Below are positions 1 through 6,515 of a stretch of 20,577 nt of DNA, piece after piece. The notes below the pieces were generated by a model. The model worked only from the letters and a program-made list of their open reading frames with translations, did not search any database and was not told the origin of the DNA. This DNA is from an uncultured Christensenellaceae bacterium (GTDB taxonomy: Bacteria > Bacillota > Clostridia > Christensenellales > Pumilibacteraceae). Both the position numbers and the translations under genes were made by a program. Every line of letters starts with the position of its first letter. Position 1 is the stretch's first letter. The DNA lies in assembly GCA_910588315.1 (NCBI GenBank), contig CAJUQF010000025.1, positions 1 through 20,577 on the forward strand, in the 5' to 3' direction.

Positions 1-920
1 CCGTAAAAGAGCTGTTCGATCCGACGTTCGAAGCGATAGGCGACAGCGAACTGAGCTACGATCAAAAGCGCGGACTTTTGTATAATCTGTATTGCTTTGC
101 GTGTGCGGTTAATCCGGAGTACGCCGGAAATCCGTTGAACACTCTGTTCGAATACGGGTGCTGTTTCCTTATAGAACCCGAGCGTCACCCGAATTACGAC
201 AAAACCGATCCCGAGTTCACTCACACCGCGGCGTCGTCCGATGTTTTACCGAGCGGCGGACGGTGGTACAAGCGGCGCGGCAAATATTTTATAAAATACG
301 ATTACGGTTCGGCGGTGTACGATAAGCTTGTGTTTAACGACGTTATTCCGCCGCAGGACAAAACGCCTATCGAACAGCTTTCGCTGTATGCCGCGGTGTA
401 TTTGGTATGCAATATGTTCAGAACGTTGCGTCCGCTGTGGTTTACGTATTATTTTTATCTCGATGCGACCAACGAGCCGGTCGACGAAGAGTTCGATGAA
501 AAGCTATACGAATTGTTACATGACGGAACGATATACGACGACGCAATGGAAGTTGCGGGGTCCATGCTGATAGGCGACGAGACCGAGCTGTCGGGATCGG
601 AAAAACTGCTTAATTGGTACAAACCGTTTATAGAACGCCGCAAGCAAAAGATATTCGACGTTTTCGAAAAGCACATGCAAAAAGGCGATCCCGATTTCGT
701 CGCCGATTACTCGACGGCGCTTCTATCCTGCTATCCCGAGTCGACGGGGCTTATGAATTGGAACGCCGCGGCGCGCACCGAGAGAGTTTCTCGTGACCGC
801 GACGCCGCGGCGCTGCGCGAGCTTGTAATAGATCTTCGCGAATACGATCAAGCCGCGGACTCCGCCGTGATAAAAAAATATCTGAAACTTGCGGAATTGA
901 TGTTGAAAAACGTGCAGTAG
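1..920 (+). CDS. Hypothetical protein, 5' end cut by window edge
   Basis: The reading frame is open from the first full codon at position 3 to the TAG stop at 918-920, about 305 residues. A TTG at 78 could be read as a start, but the frame continues upstream with protein-like sequence and no ribosome binding site precedes the TTG, so the gene most likely begins outside the window. The visible part is mostly soluble, acidic and rich in Tyr, Asp and Glu. It has a possible amphipathic or hydrophobic stretch around the motif LYAAVYLVCNMFRTLRPLWF and a charged helical C-terminus ending in LKLAELMLKNVQ. No signal peptide can be judged because the N-terminus is missing. I recognise no family or catalytic motif. 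It is separated by 90 bases from the toxin-antitoxin operon, which has its own promoter, so the two need not be related. Confidence 0.7.
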   Translation, partial: VKELFDPTFEAIGDSELSYDQKRGLLYNLYCFACAVNPEYAGNPLNTLFEYGCCFLIEPERHPNYDKTDPEFTHTAASSDVLPSGGRWYKRRGKYFIKYDYGSAVYDKLVFNDVIPPQDKTPIEQLSLYAAVYLVCNMFRTLRPLWFTYYFYLDATNEPVDEEFDEKLYELLHDGTIYDDAMEVAGSMLIGDETELSGSEKLLNWYKPFIERRKQKIFDVFEKHMQKGDPDFVADYSTALLSCYPESTGLMNWNAAARTERVSRDRDAAALRELVIDLREYDQAADSAVIKKYLKLAELMLKNVQ

Positions 921-927
921 ATCATTT

Positions 928-980
928 TTGTGATACAAATGCTATTATAGTATTGACATTCCTTTGTATTTGTGATACAA
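928..980 (+). promoter_or_regulatory. Tandem palindromic operators of the toxin-antitoxin operon
   Basis: The 11-base palindrome TTGTGATACAA (arms TTGT/ACAA around GAT) occurs at 928-938 and again at 970-980, 42 bases apart, which is about four helical turns on the same DNA face. The second copy lies against the -10 box and belongs to a longer inverted repeat, TTGTAT (964-969) with ATACAA (975-980), filling the space between -35 and -10. RelB/DinJ antitoxins with ribbon-helix-helix N-termini typically bind such short palindromes to repress their own operon. The match to this antitoxin is inferred. Confidence 0.75.
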
Positions 981-981
981 T
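953..981 (+). promoter_or_regulatory. Promoter of toxin-antitoxin operon
   Basis: A consensus -35 TTGACA (953-958) is followed after 17 bases by TACAAT (976-981). A TATAAT at 989-994 also exists but lies 30 bases from the -35, so it is less likely to be the -10. The operator palindrome overlaps the spacer and -10. Confidence 0.75.
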
Positions 982-1010
982 TATTGCATATAATAGACGA
1001 GGAGGCAATA

Positions 1011-1283
1011 ATGGCTACTACAACACTGCATGCAAGAATAGATACCGACCTTAAAAATGCGGCGGAAAGTATTTTCGCTCAGCTCAATCTTTCTCCGACC
1101 GATGCAATAAAATTGTTTTACAAACAAGTGGAATTGCAGGGCGGATTACCGTTCGAACTTAAAGTTCCGGCTAAGGTGCAGGCGGAACAGAAATTATTCG
1201 CAGAGATAGAATGCGGCGCAAAGTCGGCAGAAGATAGTGGCTGGATGAGCATATCGGAGAGTAAAAGATCATTGGGGCTGTGA
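1011..1283 (+). CDS. RelB/DinJ-family antitoxin
   Basis: This 90-residue protein starts MATTTLHARIDTDLKNAAES, the typical N-terminus of RelB/DinJ antitoxins: a beta-strand followed by helices forming a ribbon-helix-helix that dimerises and binds DNA. Residues about 26-46 (LSPTDAIKLFYKQVELQGGL) match the conserved family stretch. The acidic, less ordered C-terminus would wrap around and neutralise the toxin. The start is the ATG at 1011, with AGGAGG at 1000-1005 five bases upstream; an in-frame ATG at 972 falls upstream of the ribosome binding site and inside the promoter. The toxin gene overlaps its stop codon, giving translational coupling. The complex probably autorepresses through the palindromes at 928-980. 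Family assignment is strong. The exact name (DinJ or RelB) cannot be fixed by eye. Confidence 0.88.
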   Translation: MATTTLHARIDTDLKNAAESIFAQLNLSPTDAIKLFYKQVELQGGLPFELKVPAKVQAEQKLFAEIECGAKSAEDSGWMSISESKRSLGL

Positions 1284-1600
1284 TCGTGTGTAAAGAAGTT
1301 TTCATATCTCCGAAAGCGCACGACGACATAAGGCGTATATATGACTATGTATTAAACGATGGGGAAAGCATAGCATTAAATCAAGTAAAGCGTATTTACG
1401 ACGGTATTGAAAAACTCGCGGATTTTCCCGAGTTGGGCAAAAAGCTGCAAAATCACGTCGAGCGTATGACAACACTAAGATACATTGTTGTAAGAAACGT
1501 GTACATAGTTATTTACGAAAATCGCGATACTATCGATATTTTGAGAGTGTTTAGAAAAGAGCAGGACTTTATTTCACAACTCGGAATAGGTAATGAATAA
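1280..1600 (+). CDS. RelE/ParE-family toxin
   Basis: This 106-residue protein has the RelE/ParE fold pattern: an N-terminal strand with SPKAHDDI, helices with Y..V......A..... and I..L.DFPELGK, then the C-terminal strands RYIVVRNVYIVIYE and IDILRVFRKEQDF. The FPELGK turn and the paired strands are more ParE-like than YafQ-like, so the target could be DNA gyrase or ribosome-bound mRNA; the sequence alone does not decide. The start is GTG at 1280, overlapping the antitoxin stop as GTGA, with an alternative GTG at 1286. The gene ends 15 bases before a strong terminator, so this is a closed two-gene operon. It is full length with no frameshift and is presumably functional. Confidence 0.87.
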   Translation: MIVCKEVFISPKAHDDIRRIYDYVLNDGESIALNQVKRIYDGIEKLADFPELGKKLQNHVERMTTLRYIVVRNVYIVIYENRDTIDILRVFRKEQDFISQLGIGNE

Positions 1601-1614
1601 ATTTTTAAAATAGA

Positions 1615-1646
1615 AGAGCGAAGATCTTTAAGGTCTTCGCTCTTTC
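1615..1646. terminator. Bidirectional rho-independent terminator
   Basis: A 12-base stem AGAGCGAAGATC (1615-1626) pairs with GGTCTTCGCTCT (1632-1643) with one G-T wobble and a 5-base loop. On the plus strand it is followed by TTT. On the minus strand the flank reads as a T-rich run, so it can also end the lipoprotein transcript arriving from 1677. Confidence 0.8.
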
Positions 1647-1676
1647 GGTATATGAAATTATTTGTTCGCGCTACTA

Positions 1677-4340
1677 TTATTCCGCTTTCGGAACGTATAT
1701 GCGAAATGCTATCTTGGCTTGATCCATTTGTCCGTCGATGACGGGCAATCCGAGCTTGCTTATATTGAACGCCCTGTACGTATAGTCGCCCCACCAATCT
1801 TCGGTTATTACGGTCGTGTATTCCGAGGTGTTGCCGGGACGCGTGGCTTGCTTTTCTTCGCTTTTCCAAGCGTCGGGACGGTATTGCCAGCCCGATTCTA
1901 TGACGAGTATCGTACCTATCGGGAGTTCTTCCTTGGTAAAGCGTTTTGTCGCATAGAATTTCGACGAAAGTCCGGCGTTGTCGGTTATGATATTAAGCGG
2001 ATTGCTTGCGAGCGTGCTGTCGTAAAATCCGAGCGTCAGTTCGAGTTCGAGCTTGTCATAATTAGCAAACGGATCCTCGATATTTTGGGGGATATATATG
2101 TTGAACGCCGCATGCGTCTGTTCTTCCTGTCCGGTGATGACTTCTTTATTGCCGTTGTTTAACTTAAAGATATTGAATGCTCTGTAAGCGTAATTGCCCC
2201 ACCATAATTCGGTAATCGAAACGATGTGTATCTTGGATTCGGCGGGACGCGTACTTTGCTTATTGTCATCTACCCATGCTTCGGGACGGTAGCCCCAGCC
2301 GTCGTTGACGACTATAAGCGAGCCTACGGGAAGTTCCGCTTTAGTGAAACGCTTTGTCGCGAAAAACTTCGGCGAGAGATTGGCGTCGTCGGCGATGACT
2401 GCCGTAGGTCTGTTGCTGTCCATGCTGTTGTAAAAGCCTTGGGTGAGCGAAAAGTCGAGTTTGTCGTAACCTGCCGCCGATATATACTCGCTCTCGTCCG
2501 CTTTGGGTACGTAGATCTTGAACGCGGCTTTGGCGGCGTCTATCTGGTTATTGATCTGTACGCTCGCGCCGGCGCGTGCGACGTTGAACGCGCGATAGGT
2601 GTAACCGATCCACCATTCCGGGGTAACGGTAAACATGCGTATAGTTTCGTTGTCTGCTCTCGTTGCCTGCGCGGCGTCGCTATTCCAACGCTCGGGACGG
2701 TACTGCCAGCCGCGAGCCAGAACTATTATCGAGCCTACCGGTATTTCGCTCGGAGTGAAACGTTTGGTCGCGAGAAAGCTGCGGTTGAAATCGGTGTCCT
2801 CCGTAAATATCCCGGTCGGGTTGTTTTTGTCCGTGCTGTTGTAAAAGCCCTGCTCGAGCGTGAAATCGAGTTCGGTGTATTTTTCGCTGTCTACGGTCGG
2901 CGGCGCGGGTTCGGTCTTGTAAGCCGATTCCGTTATCGCGTATCTGGCGGCTACGGCCTTTTTTACTGCGTCGATCGCGACCGCCTTATCTTCTTGTTCG
3001 ACGGTTGACGGAAGGAATTCGATATCGTCTATAGGCAATCCCGTAAGCGAGTGTATGAGCGTGAGACCGGCGATATATCTGCCCAGATCGAACGATAGGT
3101 GATAGCCGTCGCGTGTGAGCGTGTCTCCGATATACGAAGTGCGCGCATTCTGTACGGCGGTGCCGCAGGGAATAACGTCGGAGATTTTGGAGTTGGGCAG
3201 AACCTTGTTTTTGACGGTGTCGACTATCATGTTGTACATTTTGGTTTGACTGCGGTCGTATTTGCCGAACTCGCCGTGATTGCTGTTCTGCTGATACGCC
3301 CAAGTCATGTTCCAAACGATCTTTGCGTGACAGTCGTCGTTCATCTCGCGTTTGACATAGTTGGTCAGATATTCAAGCTTGCCGTAGGTGTCTTGCATGC
3401 CGCTGCTGCCGCTTGCCTGTTGGAGCGAGATAAAATCCCAATCGGTGGATTTTATGGCGTCGCTCATTCTGTAAGACATAGTGGTGTTCCATTTACCGTT
3501 TGTATTTAAGCGGTACTCGTATGCGCCGACATTGCCGAACGCGTTTTGGTAATGCGTGTCGAGCGTGCATCCGCCTATATACAGTCCGCCCAAGTACACC
3601 GTCTCTATGCCGAGACTTTTGGCGATGTTCCACGCGTGTTCCAACGTATCGTCCGAAAAACTGTTGCCGATCATGAGTATTTTAAGCGCGCGGTCCTCGT
3701 CCCAAGCCGGTATTACTTCCGCTTTTACAGTGACCTTGTACGATTTTGACAGCGAACTGTTTTTAAGTTTTACGGATATAACGTATTCGCCGGCGACGTC
3801 GGGAGCGTAGCGCGAACTGTCTACCGTATACTCGTTTGCTGCCGCAGTACGCGTTCCGCCCTCGGAGTCGGTGACCGTAACGGTCAGATCGCCGACGGAG
3901 AATCTCTCGCCGTATTCGAATTCGACTTTCATGCCCGAAAGCGAAATCGCCGTATCCGTGACTGAAGACTGCTGCGCCGCTACCGTAGCTTTGTAGCTGT
4001 CGGATATGTTTGTGTTTTTAAGCGTTACCACGATCGTGTATTCTCCGGCGATGTTCTTGTCGTATGCTGAACTGTCTACGGTGTATTCGTTCTCCGCCGC
4101 GGTTCGAGTGCCGCCGTTAATGTCCGTGACGGTCACGACGAGCCCGTTTGCGGTAAAATCTTCGCCGTATTCGAACGAAGTTTTCATGCCGGACAGTTTA
4201 ATGCTTGCCGGCGCAGGCGTATTATCGTCACCGCCGGGACCTTTGCCGTTATCGTCCGGCTCGCCGCACGCGATCAACGTTGCGGCAAGGCAAAATACAG
4301 CCGCGAACAGTACGAAAACAAAACGTAACTTTTTTCTCAT
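1677..4340 (-). CDS. Lipoprotein with Ig-like domains, DUF4886/SGNH-like hydrolase domain and three C-terminal repeats
   Basis: This 887-residue protein is exported. It has a basic N-terminus, a hydrophobic segment and the lipobox LIAC with Cys25 as the lipid-modified residue, so it should sit on the outer face of the membrane. Residues about 46-120 and 131-206 are two similar group-3 bacterial Ig-like domains (shared SGMK..FEYGE and GGTRTAA.NEYTVDSS). Residues about 218-470 resemble DUF4886, an SGNH-hydrolase-like family: GNSFSDD (nucleophile Ser227), WNMTW near 343-347 and DGYHLS (Asp411, His414) give a plausible Ser-His-Asp set. The substrate is unknown; related SGNH enzymes are esterases or deacetylases on polysaccharides. 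Residues about 486-887 are three copies of a roughly 136-residue unit. The start ATG at 4340 has AGGAGA five bases upstream. It is divergent from the AraC gene, with overlapping promoters. Confidence 0.85.
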   Translation of the reverse strand: MRKKLRFVFVLFAAVFCLAATLIACGEPDDNGKGPGGDDNTPAPASIKLSGMKTSFEYGEDFTANGLVVTVTDINGGTRTAAENEYTVDSSAYDKNIAGEYTIVVTLKNTNISDSYKATVAAQQSSVTDTAISLSGMKVEFEYGERFSVGDLTVTVTDSEGGTRTAAANEYTVDSSRYAPDVAGEYVISVKLKNSSLSKSYKVTVKAEVIPAWDEDRALKILMIGNSFSDDTLEHAWNIAKSLGIETVYLGGLYIGGCTLDTHYQNAFGNVGAYEYRLNTNGKWNTTMSYRMSDAIKSTDWDFISLQQASGSSGMQDTYGKLEYLTNYVKREMNDDCHAKIVWNMTWAYQQNSNHGEFGKYDRSQTKMYNMIVDTVKNKVLPNSKISDVIPCGTAVQNARTSYIGDTLTRDGYHLSFDLGRYIAGLTLIHSLTGLPIDDIEFLPSTVEQEDKAVAIDAVKKAVAARYAITESAYKTEPAPPTVDSEKYTELDFTLEQGFYNSTDKNNPTGIFTEDTDFNRSFLATKRFTPSEIPVGSIIVLARGWQYRPERWNSDAAQATRADNETIRMFTVTPEWWIGYTYRAFNVARAGASVQINNQIDAAKAAFKIYVPKADESEYISAAGYDKLDFSLTQGFYNSMDSNRPTAVIADDANLSPKFFATKRFTKAELPVGSLIVVNDGWGYRPEAWVDDNKQSTRPAESKIHIVSITELWWGNYAYRAFNIFKLNNGNKEVITGQEEQTHAAFNIYIPQNIEDPFANYDKLELELTLGFYDSTLASNPLNIITDNAGLSSKFYATKRFTKEELPIGTILVIESGWQYRPDAWKSEEKQATRPGNTSEYTTVITEDWWGDYTYRAFNISKLGLPVIDGQMDQAKIAFRIYVPKAE
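1680..2885 (-). repeat. Three tandem ~136-residue repeats in the lipoprotein C-terminus
   Basis: Protein residues about 488-613, 625-752 and 761-886 repeat the same pattern: Y..L...L..GFY.S, then an FFATKRFT-type block, PVGS.IV...GW.YRPE.W, a Q.TRP block, and finally WW..Y.YRAFN and AF.IY(V/I)P. Conserved Trp and Tyr residues suggest a beta-sandwich with an aromatic binding face. I do not recognise the family; glycan binding is inference only. Confidence 0.85.
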
Positions 4341-4347
4341 AATTTTC

Positions 4348-4386
4348 TCCTATACCTGTCGCTTGCCTTGACAAGCAGATATAGGA
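4348..4386. promoter_or_regulatory. Imperfect extended inverted repeat in the lipoprotein/AraC intergenic region
   Basis: Outer arms TCCTATA (4348-4354) and TATAGGA (4380-4386) enclose inner arms GCTTG (4361-4365) and CAAGC (4372-4376). It overlaps the -35 of the AraC promoter. On the opposite strand it includes the lipoprotein gene's Shine-Dalgarno (TCTCCT at 4346-4351). It could be a regulator site, or an mRNA hairpin affecting lipoprotein translation. Confidence 0.5.
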
Positions 4387-4396
4387 TAATTATAAT
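4368..4396 (+). promoter_or_regulatory. Promoter of the AraC-family gene
   Basis: TTGACA (4368-4373), a 17-base spacer and TATAAT (4391-4396) give a perfect consensus sigma-A promoter. Predicted transcription starts near 4403, leaving a leader of about 64 bases before the ATG at 4467. Confidence 0.8.
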
Positions 4397-4417
4397 GTAT
4401 ATATTAGATTTATTCAA
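4389..4417 (-). promoter_or_regulatory. Promoter of the lipoprotein gene, facing the AraC promoter
   Basis: On the minus strand TTGAAT (4412-4417) precedes TATAAT (4389-4394) by 17 bases. Its -10 box overlaps the -10 box of the plus-strand promoter, because the 8 bases ATTATAAT at 4389-4396 are self-complementary. Predicted start near 4382. Confidence 0.7.
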
Positions 4418-4456
4418 TAGAATAAATAAACCGAAAATTCGATAAAACAAACCTAT

Positions 4457-4461
4457 GGAGG
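4457..4461 (+). promoter_or_regulatory. Ribosome binding site deciding the AraC start
   Basis: GGAGG at 4457-4461 lies five bases before the ATG at 4467. The earlier in-frame ATG at 4455 overlaps this site and therefore cannot be the start it serves. Confidence 0.85.
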
Positions 4462-4466
4462 CAATT

Positions 4467-5315
4467 ATGTCGATGAACGATATGAATTACTCGATAAACG
4501 AGAGCGAAACGCACAATTTCCCGTTTCTCGACGTGCCGCAAGACAAGAAGCTTTTGTACTATTCTACATCCATGGGAAACGAGAGTTTGAAAAGCGACTA
4601 TTCTGCCGAAAGAAACGGGATAAATATTTATATGATAAACTATGTCGTGCGCGGTCACGGCAGACTGACGGTGGACGGAGCGGAGTACGAACTCGGTCCG
4701 GGCGATCTGACTTTTTTGCATTTATGGAATAGGTCCAAACTGATTTTCGATGCTGACGAGTCGGAGATAATATACTTTCATATACACGGAGGACAGACCG
4801 CGGATATTTACAGCGCGTATCTCGAGAAGGGCGGGTACGTTTTGCACGGAGTGAGTAAAGAGTTTATCGCCGAAAAGTTTAAAGCGTTTACTGCCGCGAT
4901 AGGTACGGACGGCGGGTTTTACGCTCAATCCGAAATAATTTACGGCATGTTGATAGAGATACTGAGACTAAAACGCGATGCGGCGCAGCGCAATTATCCG
5001 CGGCTCATAAACGAGGTTATGGCGCACATATTTTATCGTTGTCCGCCGCCGTCACCCAAACAAGTCGCGGAAAATTTCGGCTTCAGCCAGGTATATTTGG
5101 AGCGGCTGTTCAAACGTCACGTAGGCGAGTCGATGCAGTCGTTTATATTGAAACAAAAGTATGCGTTTGCGTGCAGGTTTTTGGCGGATTCGGATATGTC
5201 AGTCGACGAGATCGCGCGCAAAGTCGGATACGAAGATTCCAAAGGACTTATCGTGTTGTTTAAAAAGTTCGGCACGCTCACGCCGCTCGCATACAGAAAA
5301 AAGGCGAGGGAATAA
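4467..5315 (+). CDS. AraC-family transcriptional regulator
   Basis: This 282-residue protein has the AraC layout. An N-terminal cupin-like sensor covers about residues 30-130, with the pattern INYVVRGHGRLTVDGAEYELGPGDL typical of sugar-responsive members. A C-terminal double helix-turn-helix covers about residues 185-282. The first HTH contains PKQVAENFGFSQVYLERLFKRHVGESM; the second contains SVDEIARKVGYEDSKGLIVLFKKFGTLTPLAYRKK. The glycine-tyrosine and the final P.AYR are family hallmarks. The length is normal. The gene starts from a consensus promoter whose -10 box is shared with the divergent lipoprotein gene, so it most likely regulates that gene and possibly itself. The inducer is unknown, but a carbohydrate is likely from the family and the neighbouring secreted enzyme. 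Confidence 0.92.
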   Translation: MSMNDMNYSINESETHNFPFLDVPQDKKLLYYSTSMGNESLKSDYSAERNGINIYMINYVVRGHGRLTVDGAEYELGPGDLTFLHLWNRSKLIFDADESEIIYFHIHGGQTADIYSAYLEKGGYVLHGVSKEFIAEKFKAFTAAIGTDGGFYAQSEIIYGMLIEILRLKRDAAQRNYPRLINEVMAHIFYRCPPPSPKQVAENFGFSQVYLERLFKRHVGESMQSFILKQKYAFACRFLADSDMSVDEIARKVGYEDSKGLIVLFKKFGTLTPLAYRKKARE

Positions 5316-5334
5316 AACAAGCCCAGCGTATCTT

Positions 5335-5348
5335 CATATGCGCATATG
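5335..5348. promoter_or_regulatory. Perfect 14-base palindrome between convergent regulator genes
   Basis: CATATGCGCATATG reads identically on both strands and lies 20 bases after the AraC stop and 45 bases before the end of the ArsR-type gene. There is no T-run, so it is not a classic intrinsic terminator. It may be a protein-binding site or a simple 3' stabilising hairpin. Confidence 0.4.
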
Positions 5349-5392
5349 CGAATGTGTCGATGATCACGGACTTGCGTTTTGTAATCCCGCAA

Positions 5393-6337
5393 TCATATTT
5401 CGGTTTCGCACACGGCGGTCATTATTATGTCCTGTTCGTAGTCGCCGAAACGTTTGGAAAACAAATTAAATCCGCCGGCATTGTCAGCGGATCTTTTATT
5501 TTCCACCCTAAACGTACACTTGGCTGTATCGTTCATTCCGAGTTTGTCGAGCGTTACGTCGGAAACGCGCATGCCGTTTATATAACTTCCGTGCTTAGTG
5601 ACGGCAACTTTTACGAGCTGTCCGTATTGCGTGAAGTCGTCCGACCACCAGGCAGGGTTCAGCTTGCCGCGCTTGCCGCCGAAGTCGGACGGCGACGTGT
5701 AGGTTCCGAGTTCTTTTCCGTTTACCGAGAATGTTATGTCGCTCTTCCAATCGTTGCGATACTGCGGCGCTTCGGCGCATATCTCGAGCGTAAAATACAG
5801 TTCGGTCACGCGCTTTTCCTTAAAGAACGAGCAAGGGAATTCATATTCGGCGTAGCCGCGATCGACCCAAAATATATAAGCATTTATACGTTCGGGCGCA
5901 AAGATATCGTTGAGCATGCGTCCGTTTTCCAGCACTATGCCGTACCGGTTTTCATAGTACGCGTCCGTATATAAACCTATCGGCATTTCAAATGACAGCT
6001 GTTCTTTTTTTGTTTCGCATACGACAGGCGGCGGCGCCAGATCGAGCGAAAAAACGCGTATATCGCTCACTATAAGCCGCGTGTCCTTCTTTTTCCCGGC
6101 TATGTAATCGGTGCGTACGAGCCGCGCGTCCTCAAGCAGCTTCACGTGGAAAAGCGTAGCCGAAGTGGATATAAACAGTCTGCGAGAAAGTTCCGTAATA
6201 GTCATGGGTGTGCTGTTTACAAGCCTCAGCAGCTCCAGCCTTGTCTTACAGGACAGCGCGGTACCGAGTTTTATTATGTTCTCGTCACAGTCTCCGTTAA
6301 GCGAAAGTTCGCCCGTCTTTTGCATAATATCATACAT
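5393..6337 (-). CDS. ArsR-type winged-helix regulator with C-terminal probable sugar-sensing domain
   Basis: This 314-residue protein has an N-terminal winged helix (about residues 20-100) with an ArsR pattern: LGTALSCKTRLELLRLVN, the recognition region TITELSRRLFISTSATLFHVKLLEDARLV and a wing ending KKDTRLIV. The remaining ~200 residues are beta-rich with many aromatics. Blocks such as APERINAYIFWVDRGYAEYEFP, NDWKSDITFSVNGKELGTYT and DFGGKRGKLNPAWWS match, as I recall, a known set of long ArsR/DeoR-like regulators found beside glycosidase genes in Paenibacillus and Clostridia. The C-terminus is probably a jelly-roll ligand sensor. No metal-binding Cys pattern is seen. The gene is divergent from the metallophosphoesterase. 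The ATG at 6337 has no Shine-Dalgarno and coincides with the predicted transcription start, so the mRNA is probably leaderless. Confidence 0.82.
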   Translation of the reverse strand: MYDIMQKTGELSLNGDCDENIIKLGTALSCKTRLELLRLVNSTPMTITELSRRLFISTSATLFHVKLLEDARLVRTDYIAGKKKDTRLIVSDIRVFSLDLAPPPVVCETKKEQLSFEMPIGLYTDAYYENRYGIVLENGRMLNDIFAPERINAYIFWVDRGYAEYEFPCSFFKEKRVTELYFTLEICAEAPQYRNDWKSDITFSVNGKELGTYTSPSDFGGKRGKLNPAWWSDDFTQYGQLVKVAVTKHGSYINGMRVSDVTLDKLGMNDTAKCTFRVENKRSADNAGGFNLFSKRFGDYEQDIIMTAVCETEI

Positions 6338-6343
6338 AAACCC

Positions 6344-6372
6344 ATTATAACGTATTGCAAGTAAATTAGCAA
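6344..6372 (-). promoter_or_regulatory. Promoter of the ArsR-type gene (leaderless)
   Basis: On the minus strand TTGCTA (6367-6372) is followed after 17 bases by TATAAT (6344-6349). Six bases separate the -10 from the ATG at 6337, so transcription should begin at the first base of the start codon. Confidence 0.7.
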
Positions 6373-6380
6373 GATAATCG

Positions 6381-6396
6381 GTACATAATTATGTAC
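6381..6396. promoter_or_regulatory. 16-base perfect palindrome, candidate operator
   Basis: GTACATAATTATGTAC is a perfect palindrome between the divergent ArsR-type gene and the phosphoesterase gene. It is 9 bases upstream of the ArsR -35 box and 42 bases upstream of the other promoter's -35. A dimeric winged-helix protein typically binds such a site, so the neighbouring regulator is the obvious candidate. Confidence 0.65.
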
Positions 6397-6437
6397 AAAC
6401 GGCAATTTTTCTGCGGTAATTAAGTAGCTGTCGGCTA

Positions 6438-6466
6438 TTGAATTAGCTATAGGCGCATGATATAAT
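6438..6466 (+). promoter_or_regulatory. Promoter of the surface metallophosphoesterase gene
   Basis: TTGAAT (6438-6443), a 17-base spacer and TATAAT (6461-6466); transcription is predicted near 6473. This excludes the in-frame ATG at 6477 as a likely start and fits the ribosome binding site at 6504-6508. Confidence 0.72.
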
Positions 6467-6503
6467 TTACGTATAAATGTTTTGCGGTACAGCGGCAAAA
6501 TAC

Positions 6504-6508
6504 GGAGG
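6504..6508 (+). promoter_or_regulatory. Ribosome binding site deciding the phosphoesterase start
   Basis: GGAGG precedes two adjacent ATGs at 6513 (gap 4) and 6516 (gap 7). The second has the better spacing. The upstream in-frame ATG at 6477 has no such site. Confidence 0.75.
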
Positions 6509-6515
6509 TCACATG

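Noticed and set aside
78..80. TTG as the start of the first gene
   Set aside because: The frame is open and protein-like to the window edge and there is no ribosome binding site, so the gene is more likely truncated.
989..994. TATAAT as the -10 of the toxin-antitoxin promoter
   Set aside because: It is 30 bases from TTGACA; the TACAAT at 976-981 has the correct 17-base spacing.
2226..3008. 260-codon plus-strand open frame opposite the lipoprotein
   Set aside because: Antisense shadow of the repeat and SGNH region; no start signal and a composition unlike a protein.
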